The notes under the pieces are model-generated. The model did not search any database. It saw only the letters and a program-made list of their open reading frames with translations, and had not been told where the DNA came from. This document shows positions 51,027 through 60,162 of a stretch of 64,000 bases of DNA, piece after piece. Position numbers and translations under genes: made by a program. The stretch is taken from assembly GCA_003254925.1 (NCBI GenBank), contig QANZ01012774.1, positions 137,174 to 201,173 on the forward strand, read 5' to 3'. How positions within the stretch are numbered: position 1 is the stretch's first letter; the number at the start of each line of letters is the position of its first letter. The DNA is from Chamaecrista fasciculata (Eukaryota > Streptophyta > Magnoliopsida > Fabales > Fabaceae).

Positions 51027-52778
51027 GGGTAAATTGCAGTTTGGTACCCTATAGTTAGGGGCGGTTCCACTTTGGTACCCTGAAAGAAAAATTTTTGCTA
51101 TTTGGTGCCTCGTGGTTTGCTCCGTTAGCGAATTGGTTCCCTGTGCTTTATTTCCGTTAGGATTTAACGGCAAATGTGATTGTGAGCACGTTAAAATGTC
51201 AAAAACCTCACAACAAGTCTTCTCTTATGCGTTTAAGTCATTTTCCTTTACTAAAAGGGATCAAAACATAAAAAAAAAATATAGACTAAAGGGTACATTA
51301 TGTAATTTTACTGTTGAGTTGAAAATAACTATAAAAGGGTCTTTAGAATTCTAATATTACAGAATTTTCTCATTTTCATAAGATTTCTTTTGAATAGGTC
51401 CTGATTTAATTACACTTTAATCTCAAAAGTTTATAATCTTTATCAAAATAGTCCTAAGAACCTCAAAAGACAAATGAGCATCTATCATTTATAAAAAATC
51501 CCCATACCCATATTCAACTACCAAAGACATCAAAACCCCTAAATTTTTCCAAAATCAAGCTCCACAAATCAAAAACCCTCTCAGCTACACCCAAATTTTC
51601 CCACAAATCAAGCCCTAGTCAATTACATTCAAAATTGGAAACAGAAATGCAGGAAGATCGTGGAATTCAATGCAAACCCGAGATACGACTTGCGGAGATC
51701 TTCGATTGCGCAATCCGATCCTCCAAATTCGAGTTCAATACAGCACCAACATTTCGTTCCCTTGTCTTTATTTTTCATATATCTGCTTTTCCTTGCTTGT
51801 CTCCGCCGAATGAGCTTCCCTTTTGTTTTTCTAGCAATTTTTTGAAGTTTTACGAAAACCCTACAATGACAAGATGGTTTTTGCTTTACTCATCATCCCC
51901 TCACAAATCTCTTTCTTGCTTTCTCTCTCCAAACTCTATCTCAAATATACAGTAGAGATAGAGAGAGATTGTGTGTGCATTAGGGTCAGAAAGAGGAGAG
52001 AGAAAGTGGCATATATACTTGAGAGAGAAAGTTCAGACAAAAGTTTTACTGCTGTTGCTAATTCTTCTTCCTACTACTACTACATTCGCTAATGCATTTC
52101 GTAGAAATGATATATACCATAGCGATTGAAAGACAAAGAAGAGTGTCCGTTGATGATGAATACGATGGTTGATTTACCACCAATACGGCCTTCACACACA
52201 CTTCAGTGTATTTATCACAAATATTTGGCTTGATTTTGGAAAAATTTGAGGGTTTTGATTTGTTTGTAGTGTACTTGAATGAAAATTTGAGTCTTTGGTA
52301 GTTGAATATGGGTATGGGAATTTTTTGATAAATCATAGATGCTCATTTGTCTTTTGAGGTTCTTAGGACTATTTTGATAAAGATCATAAACTTTTGAGAT
52401 TAAAGTGTAATATTCAAAAGAAATCTTATAAAAATGAGAAAATTCTGTAATATTAGAATTCTAAAGACCCTTTTATAATTATTTTCAACTCAACAGTAAA
52501 ATTACATAATGTATCATTTAGTCTATGTTTTCTTTATGTTTTGATCCCTGTTAGTAAAGGGAAAGGACTTAAACGCATAAGAGAAGACTTGTTGGGAGGT
52601 TTTTGACATTTTAACGTGCTCACAATCACATTTTCCGTTAAATCCTAACAGAAATAAAGCACAGGGGACCAATTCGCTAACGGAGCAAACCACGGGGCAC
52701 CAAATTCCAAAAATTTTTCTTTCAGGGTACCAAAGTGGAACCGCCCCTAACCACAGGGTACCAAACTTCAATTTACCC
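51027..52778. mobile_element. Mutator-like element with TIRs longer than 500 bp
   Basis: 1752-bp unit bounded by gggtaaattgcagtttgg on the left and the inverse of gggtaaattgaagtttgg on the right, with a perfect 9-bp target duplication attaaataa (51018-51026 and 52779-52787). The inverted arms run almost unbroken from 51027 to about 51575 and from 52778 back to about 52220, so each TIR is roughly 550 bp and highly similar by eye. The central ~640 bp (about 51580-52215) is not repeated. It includes a CT/GA-rich stretch and carries no recognised transposase or gene fragment. Long TIRs plus a 9-bp duplication indicate a non-autonomous MULE. Open frames in the arms are mirror images of one another and not genes. 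Confidence 0.9.
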
Positions 52779-52787
52779 ATTAAATAA

Positions 52788-54173
52788 TCCAATATTTAGT
52801 TCATTGAGTTGAGACACTGTGTTTTACAGAAACAGGAGGATGTGGCATGGCCTCAATCCATGAGATGATTTTTACAATTATGATTGAACAAAATGTAGAG
52901 AAATTGAGAGAGGATGAACAATAAGGCAAATTGAAATACTGAATTATACTATATTTCTCATTAATGATCAGATGGCATACAAAGTTCTTATATACATGAG
53001 TTGAATAAGCAAGGAATTAACTGTAACAAACTAACAGAAGCTAACGGCTACTAACAGAAAATCTGTTATTCTACTTTACTATCTAATAATCTCTACAGAG
53101 GATCCGTTCTCCTATTTATTACTATCTAGCTGACAAAAGCTCATTATGGATTTATTTATAGAAGATATGGAATGGATATGGTTATTTTCTAAAATAGTTT
53201 TTAGTAATCTCATATGTATTTTCCTCCATGTAGTAAGCAGTAACTTGTTTGCGGTGCTTCTCATTTATTTGTTCATTGATCAACGAAAGAAGAATTAGTA
53301 ATGGATCTAAGACTTGACAGCCCCAGGAAGAATTGATGTTTGAAACATTGTCCGTCGGAATTAAATAATTGATGTTTGAAAAAAACAAAAATCATGGACC
53401 AAAAAGTGTATTTCCAATATTTAAGAACTAAATTTGGGACAAATCTAATGACTAAAAAGTAGGGTTTCTTTTTCAATTTCAGTACTGGAATGTATACATA
53501 TCTGAGGCCTTCAACTTAGTATATGGAAACCAGAAATAGGTCACCACTTGTATCTGTTCAAAATTGACATGATCTTCCTAGCATGCCTGAGAATTTTATC
53601 AAACACCTACTTTATGCCATTTACGTATTGAATCCTTTTATATTTGTGTAAGTAATTAACATAGCCACCTCAAACATCAACTGATTTTTATTGGTCCTCA
53701 AGTTCTATAAGCTACAATAGTCATTAAGTATATAAACAATACCTGTTGTTAACCTTTTCTTTTAACCTCTTCTGATGGGATACAGATTGTTTTTCTTAGC
53801 AGTATGGTGGCTGCAATTTGGTGTATAGAAATGGGAATGCATGGCTACATGCATCAATGAGCAGCTTTCCTGTTTAAGTTTTTAATTCTGTTTCTTATTT
53901 TTCCACAATATATAATTTCTTATAACTTTAATTGTACAAATTTTGACATCCTTTTATATCATAAACACTATACTTGTATGTTATCCTCTCAATTGCCACT
54001 CATTTCTGTGCGCCCAATAAAATAACTTCTGCACTGCTTTACCATTCTTTACTTTCTTTCTAATTCATTTTGAGGTGATGATGAATTATTGAAGATCTCA
54101 TATATAATATAAGGTAATACACCATGCTATCAAGGTACGTAATACAAGATGAAGGATAATTTTTGCAAATCGA
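52788..54173. other. Intergenic DNA, 3' side of the dehydrogenase gene
   Basis: No complete gene. Contains a short sequence identical to part of the adjacent dehydrogenase (53310-53337, listed separately). The last ~150 bp are probably that gene's 3' untranslated region. Confidence 0.5.
53310..53337 (-). pseudogene. Tiny duplicate of the neighbouring dehydrogenase coding sequence
   Basis: agacttgacagccccaggaa and the following gaattga match 54464-54492 inside the dehydrogenase gene with a single one-base gap, in the same orientation and about 1.15 kb away. No further homology was seen on either side. Could be filler DNA from break repair or the last trace of a tandem copy. Confidence 0.45.
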
Positions 54174-55067
54174 TCATGAAACCCTTTTGTTTAGGCCAAA
54201 GCGATTGGAGAAGAAGAGGTCTCTGACCCACATAGGAGACCAATAGAGAAAGGCAAACAAAGCAGTCATTTGACCAAACACAATCTGCCTAGGTGGTTTT
54301 GGTCCCAAAACCTTGGTGGCTACATGCCTTGCAAAAACAGCACCATCCATTGCTTTCTGACCTTGAGAAGCTCTAGCTCGTTCCGCAATCACATCCTTAA
54401 AATCTTTATACAACTTCCACTTATCATAATCCCCAAGTTTGCCCATATTAGCAGCCCCAAAATTAGACTTGACAGCCCCAGGAAGAACTTGAACCACATT
54501 TATCCCAAATGGCTTCAACTCAAGACGCAAAGTATCAGACATAGAAATCACAGCAGCCTTACTAGAACAATAAGCCCCAGCCCATGGTGTGGCCACTTTT
54601 CCTACTACACTTCCCACATTCACTATGCTTCCACTTTTTCGTGAAGCCATGTGAGGCACCACGTGTTGCACCACTCTTAGTTGCCCCAATGTGTTTATCT
54701 CCCAAGCCTTTCTTATTGCTTCTATTGGCAGCTCAGCCAATGGCCCTGTGCTTCCTATTCCTGCGTTGTTTATCACAATATCTATTTGACCACATTTGGA
54801 TATCACATTTTCTACTGCTGAACCCACACTCTCGTCACTACACACATCAACTTCCAATGTCTCTATGTTTTTGTCTCCCTCCAAATCTAACATGTCTTTC
54901 ATTCTATGTCTCACGTCTGATGCGAAAACGTGACAATTCTGCTCAGCAAATGCCTTACAGTATTCATACCCAATCCCACCTTTCCCACACCCTGTTACTA
55001 GAACTACTTTGCGCTCACTCATTCTTTTTTTTCCTTTTGGGTTTCTGAGTAATTGTCGTCCCATCAT
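54174..55067 (-). CDS. Short-chain dehydrogenase/reductase (acyl-DHAP reductase-like)
   Basis: NADP(H)-type classical SDR. One exon, 297 aa. The cofactor motif TGCGKGGIG is at 25-33, NNAG at 100-103, the catalytic Ser at 153, and Tyr166/Lys170 in YCSSK. The overall text and the hydrophobic C-terminal stretch (MTALFAFLYWSPMW, about 268-281) resemble plant and fungal AYR1-type NADPH-dependent 1-acyl-dihydroxyacetone-phosphate reductases. Those act in ether-lipid or glycerolipid synthesis on membranes, but the substrate is an inference from overall resemblance only. Two starts are possible: the ATG at 55067, or Met16 at 55022 (MSERKVVLVTG), where most relatives would begin. The first adds a basic 15-residue leader. 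A TATA-like tatatatat lies just upstream of 55067. Intact, no odd residues. Confidence 0.9.
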   Translation of the reverse strand: MMGRQLLRNPKGKKRMSERKVVLVTGCGKGGIGYEYCKAFAEQNCHVFASDVRHRMKDMLDLEGDKNIETLEVDVCSDESVGSAVENVISKCGQIDIVINNAGIGSTGPLAELPIEAIRKAWEINTLGQLRVVQHVVPHMASRKSGSIVNVGSVVGKVATPWAGAYCSSKAAVISMSDTLRLELKPFGINVVQVLPGAVKSNFGAANMGKLGDYDKWKLYKDFKDVIAERARASQGQKAMDGAVFARHVATKVLGPKPPRQIVFGQMTALFAFLYWSPMWVRDLFFSNRFGLNKRVS

Positions 55068-56242
55068 CTTCTTATATATATGGCATTAAGTAACAAGGAC
55101 GTATATTTGTTTAATTAGATTGGATCCGTCTTGCTCTTTTTCCTTGTTCATTATGTGTATAAAATATTCTTGGGGTTATGAATATTCTTCGCACCTTAAT
55201 TATGCTTCTTGTGTATAGAAGAATTGCTCAACATGCCGGCTATGTTGGAGTTATTTTCCATGTGGCTTTAGTGGAATGGACAATATCTATTCTTATCAAA
55301 CTATCAGTTCCACTGTATATATTAAACTATGTCAGGCCAAAAAAAAAAATTATATATTAAACTATGACATTTTTAAGATTGGGTTCAGGTAATACAAAAT
55401 GAAACGACTCAGATTTATTAGGTACAATTCATCAACTCCAGACCCATACCTAATTGCAAATTTGAAAATGAAAAAAAATTAAAACGAAGGAATTCATATA
55501 CTCTGTGTTGTGTCACTTTTTAACTGAAATATCATATTCATATCTAAATAATGGAGAGCAATTAACAAAGAGAAAGACGCTAATTAAGTTAAATTAAATT
55601 TATATAGCATTAGGTAACCCAAGACATGCACATGTGTTTGAGTTGAAACTTTATTGCCCTCAAAGAATTAGTACTGATATGTTTCAAATCAACTTAATAT
55701 TATTAGCCAATAAAAAGTTAATAGAAAAATAGTAAAGAAAACTTTAATTCTTGCTAGGTTTAATTCTATAAAATATATATGCACATAAATTTCAATACGG
55801 TTAGCAAAATTTTCGAACATTTAACGATTGAAAGCTTGAGGTTCAGAGAGCTCAAACTCCATAAAACTATTTTTTATCTTATCTTGGGGTTTATTTTTGC
55901 CCTCGGTTCAGATTTCAAGCGAAGGATACTAATCATGTCAAGATTCTACTGTGCATCTCCAGGTTGCCCCTGCAGGGCTGAGGCCAAGTATTTTTACTAA
56001 TCATTAGTGATTGACTACTAAATTGAAAGACATCTGATACATTCAAGAAAAGTAATCTGGATATACTTAAAGCGCAAAGTAGCTTCATATCTTCTTCAAT
56101 ATACTAATTATGTTCATAAAGCAACAGACCATTTAATACCAAGTTAACAATATAGCAGGAAAAATTAAGGTTACTAAAAGGCTACGGTTGACATAGTATA
56201 GCCTGTGGCGCTGGGATGGGAAACGCCCTCAAACGTGAGTGT
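55068..56242. other. Intergenic region between the dehydrogenase and DMC1
   Basis: Should contain the dehydrogenase promoter (both genes are on the minus strand) and the DMC1 3' untranslated region. Short open frames here (55178-55360, 55779-56000) resemble no family. Confidence 0.5.
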
Positions 56243-56955
56243 CTAGTCCTTTGCGTCTGCAATGCCCCCTGCGGTTATCTGGAACACGTAACACTGTCAA
56301 GAAAAACAAGTTTTCCTACAATTCGACTATGTCATTTTTTATTATTAATTTGAGCAAATTAATGACCACAAAATTCTAGTGAGCTGCAAGTTCTTTTTCC
56401 ACCAACAAATAAGTAAATTTAGAAGGCACAAAAGCCCCTGGTCAAGGATATTGCTTCAGCTTCTGGCAGATTAGGAGCGTCAAAGACTTTGCAAACACGC
56501 TGTTCACCTTTCCCTTTCCTAAACATCAACCTTATGGTGACCGCGTGAGCTAGTACATGCCCTCCGGCTGGTTTCTTTGGATCAGTCACAAACACCCCAC
56601 CTCCTGGATCAGCTATCACTGCAAAACTCCGATATTGAGAGGTCAAGACCTTAGACCTTAAAAAACAAAGCCTCTGATCTTAACACTAAAATTAGAGGAA
56701 TGAAACAGGCTTCAAAAGTTACCCTGATTTGTCATATAAACAGCAACATTGAATTCCTCTGCTATCTTTGTAATTCGAGAAAGCATCTGAGCCAATTTTT
56801 GCTGCAAAATAGTTTTTCTTGTAAACAAGATTTCACGTACATAAATACTTGGTTATATTAATTATATGCAAGTTTGGGACTGACTTGGCGCTCTGCCAGC
56901 TCTCCTCTGCCTGTAAAGTCCACCCGAAATAGAGCAATCACAGAATCTATTATCT

Positions 56956-57048
<93 letters not shown>

Positions 57049-59425
57049 GTCAACTCTCGAAACTTTCAAGATAGCTCTCAGTAAGAACTCACCAATAGTT
57101 TGAATGGTTCTTCGGACATTTTAGCAGCCAGACCCAAAAGAAGGTTGTACTGATGCTCGTATGTGTATGCGCGAGCATAGATAATCTGGCACAGTCATTT
57201 TTAGAAAAAGGATTAGGTTTCATCACCAATATTTTCCCCTAGCTAGAATCCCGTTTATGATACACGAAACAGAGGAGACTTACATTGTCCAGTACAGCCC
57301 CGGGGTCCATTCCAAATCTCTCAGCTATGGGAACAATTCGGTCAGGTCGGCTAGAAGAGTTCGTAGTTGAGATGAAAACATAGAAAAAAAATTGATAGGC
57401 CAAGTCGCCAAGAAAAGAAACATAGGAGTAATATGAGTTTAAAACTCGCAAGATTTTAATAAGTGAACACTACGAGATCCTAGTTAGTTTCAACTTTCAA
57501 TTTTGAGCTGAGATGAGAAAGAGGATACAAAGTCCCCTCCGTGTCGATGTAAGCAACTTTCCCATTGCCTCCCCGCATACTGGTGGGAAGCTGGACGAAA
57601 AAATCAGAAACAAGAGATACTCAACAAGCAGCAGTAGTCGATACGTTTACGATTATATGCATCGTTTTATGCAGCAATTATGTCATTGCGCAAGAAAATA
57701 ACGTTTGAGAAGCTCAGGGAGCAAGTACTACGAAAATATTAGCATGATTTTCAAGAACTCAAACTTCAGATTCAAGGAGTCTTTAAAGCACCTATCCATT
57801 TTAACTTATTTAATGCCGTGAAGCATGAGGCTTCTTTAGTAATACTATGATATCATCTAGTAGACTAGTACACACAATAACAACTCAAAACCTAGCATGT
57901 CTAGAAGCAGGCCGGAACTCAACCTGAGTGGAAACGCAGAGAGTGTGCGCAAGCTGCGTTTTCCCAGACCTGAAACATTATATCTGAACGTTAGAACGGA
58001 TTACTATACCGAAACTGAATAAGTGAATAGGAAGCAAAATAATCTGAAACTGGATATGCACTATTTTCTCACCGGAATTCTCCAAACGCTTCTGTAATTG
58101 CCGATGTCTCAATTCCACCTGTTAATTATGAAACAAATGAAAGGTCAGGTTACTTAAAAGCACAAATAAATACTCAAATAGACAGTGATGGGGAATTTTA
58201 CAGTACAAAGCTACCTCCTAACAATTCATCGAGAGCTTGGCTACCAGTTGTAATACGAACAACACTCTTCCTCTGTAACAGAAATCGGGAAAAAAGTAAA
58301 ATAAATATACAACAAGATGCTGAGCAGAGATCTAGATCAAAATTCAAATGAAAAATTCCAACAACTTACTTTGAGCAGTACATCACTTCCAGTAATGTAA
58401 CCAAAATTCTGGATGGAAGGGAAAAGAAAGGAAAATCAAATCATAACTCATAAGTCAGAGTAAAATGTGCATAGAGTCGAATGCGTACTAACCACAAGCT
58501 TCTCCGCAGCTTCACAGATCTTATCGACTTTGGCCTCCGATAAACCTTTAATACCGGTCAGGTTCTGCGGTATATAATATAATCATGTTTTAATTACTTA
58601 ACAGTTCACACCTATTTTAAAAGCCAAATATATGTTATAAGAGTTTGTTATTCTGACTCATCCAAATTGATTATATTCACAGGCCATTTACGCCTCTCTT
58701 TTAAACCTATTTGTTGATCAGATCTAAGATAAAGTAGTATATATTATTTGTAATAACATATCATATGTGACAGATGTCAACGGCGATGTGAATCTGGCAA
58801 TGTTTGAATAGTTATGTTATAATCACGAAACTTATTAAACCTTCTTTGTATGCATCATCAAGCCATTGCAGGTATATATTCCTGCATCCTGAAGCTTCTT
58901 CACATCTCCAGCATTGATACCTTGAGCAATCACTGTATCAAGAGAACGCATAATTTATATACCAAAAAATCTAAAAAGAGATCAACGCAGAAACTGAATG
59001 AGCAATATAATTAAACAACGTAGCATTGACATCAGATCCAAGTGAAATCGTGTATCGATTCAGAGCACGGATATAGAAATAGCATTTTTCTGAACGATCT
59101 TGGATACGATGAGAAAAAAGTAACTAAAAATATATATATAGTGTTCGTGATGTACATTTGTCAATGGCTTCGAAGAGGTCTTCGTCGTCATCTATGTCTT
59201 CTCGTTCTACGAGCTGCAATTGACTCGACTCTTCGGCTCTGTAAATAGTCAGATTAGAAAACGTTCATCAGTAGCGAAAACTATAAGCGAAATTGAAATT
59301 CAGATAAAGAAGAACTGAACTCTCCACCAGATCGAGGAAGAAGAAGAAGAAGAAGAAGAAGAAGAAGAAGAGGAGGAAATTAACTAGTTTAAAGGATACT
59401 AAACATACTTGAGCATCGCAAGCAT
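56243..59425 (-). CDS. DMC1: Meiotic recombinase DMC1, 15 exons
   Basis: RecA/RAD51-family strand-exchange protein that pairs homologous chromosomes in meiosis. Exons, 5' to 3' (high to low coordinate): 59425-59409, 59238-59156, 58932-58841, 58564-58493, 58408-58370, 58272-58215, 58118-58073, 57969-57924, 57590-57529, 57350-57284, 57185-57093, 56953-56885, 56801-56723, 56618-56452, 56287-56243. Total 1035 nt, 344 aa, the length of Arabidopsis DMC1, with the frame kept at every junction. N-terminal helix-hairpin region reads [20 protein letters not shown] and [19 protein letters not shown]. Walker A is GEFRSGKT (133-140), Walker B LLIIDS (224-229). DMC1-type text includes [18 protein letters not shown]. 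The C-terminus is [14 protein letters not shown]. Thirteen introns are GT-AG; the last is AT-AC. Reading through that intron would instead end the protein at [13 protein letters not shown]. Start: tiny exon 1, MLAMLK, with a second in-frame ATG three codons later. Confidence 0.97.
56288..56451 (-). other. DMC1: AT-AC (U12-type) intron, last intron of DMC1
   Basis: On the minus strand the intron begins ATATCCTT, the exact U12 donor consensus, right after the GCA codon of PEAEA. It ends ...TTTTCTTGACagtgttAC, where TTTTCTTGAC closely fits the U12 branch consensus TTCCTTRAC and lies about 9 bases from the terminal AC. Splicing joins GCA to GTG TTC CAG, giving AEA-VFQIT and the standard DMC1 end. 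No GT donor near 56452 would do the same. Length 164 bp. Confidence 0.9.
56958..57046 (-). repeat. 89-base poly-T tract at an intron 3' end (poly-A on plus)
   Basis: An unbroken run of 89 A on the plus strand, which is T on the DMC1 sense strand. It fills most of the 139-bp intron 11 (56954-57092) and ends directly at the GCAG acceptor of exon 12. It acts as an extreme polypyrimidine tract if real; its length is likely variable or imprecisely assembled. Confidence 0.9.
59336..59372. repeat. (GAA)n microsatellite in DMC1 intron 1
   Basis: About eleven GAA/AAG units on the plus strand, inside the first intron of DMC1 (59239-59408). Confidence 0.9.
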
Positions 59426-60162
59426 CTCCGGTCTCTGGACGAAAACACGAAAGGCGTGTAAGTATTGAGAAAGAGGGAAAGTGAGAAATATTTGAAATGT
59501 GAAGAACTCAACAAGTGAAGGATCCTATATAGAGAGAGCGGGAAATGGAAAAGCGCGAGGTAAATTGAGCTAACAACAATATGAAGAACGGTTGATCACG
59601 AGTTTTTTGAAATATATAAAACATATAGACGATTATTTTTAAAAAGAATTAATTGATTAATTATTAGTACCAAAATTTCGAAATAAAATTTGATATATAG
59701 TTAGTATTATTTTAATAAATTTGAGTAAAACTTTGTTAGTTGGATATATAGTTAAAACTTTTTTTAAAAAAAAAAGACTCATAAACTTGGCACCAAAAAC
59801 CTGAAAACCTATGAATTCTTTGATAAAAAAAGCCATCAATTCCTATAAATCCAAGAATCCATTTCCACATATATAGCCCAAGTTGGAGATTTTTTTTTAA
59901 AAAAAAAAAAAGGAAAAAAGAAAACTCAATTCTGTTGTTAAATTCAGAAAGTCGTTACGCGAAGACAACTCGAAACTACCAAAATGCCCTTTCATTGTGC
60001 GTGCCTTCTCCTTGGTTCTGCGCACATTTTGAGGGAACTGGAGAGAGTCGTTTTCAATTTTCTTCATTGGAAACGACAAGCTTACAGAAGAAAGAAGAAG
60101 AGAAAAGAAGAAGAATAATTAAAAAGTTGTTCCTTCTTCTTTCTCTCCCTCCATTAAAATCA
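59426..60162. promoter_or_regulatory. Shared divergent promoter region of DMC1 and the ANTH-domain gene
   Basis: 737 bp separate the two start codons, which point away from each other. The region must hold both 5' leaders and both promoters. No specific element could be assigned with confidence. The frame of the ANTH gene stays open upstream of its ATG back to an in-frame ATG at 59935, inside the presumed 5' leader. Confidence 0.55.

Noticed and set aside
51112-52792. Open frames in both arms (for example 51112-51354 plus and 52523-52792 minus) that translate to nearly the same peptide
   Set aside because: They are the two inverted arms of one MULE and resemble no protein family.
54270-55048. 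Plus-strand open frames of 124 and 154 codons
   Set aside because: Antisense shadows of the short-chain dehydrogenase.
56419-56451. DMC1 ending with [13 protein letters not shown] at 56419
   Set aside because: This is read-through into the AT-AC intron. The conserved tail [14 protein letters not shown] is present at 56287-56243 in the right frame.
56862-57074. Poly-Phe and poly-Lys open frames
   Set aside because: Translations of the 89-base A/T homopolymer in DMC1 intron 11.
59935-60162. N-terminal extension of the ANTH-domain protein from the ATG at 59935
   Set aside because: The family begins at MGTF (60163) and the extra 76 residues have no family resemblance. Kept only as a possibility in the promoter finding.
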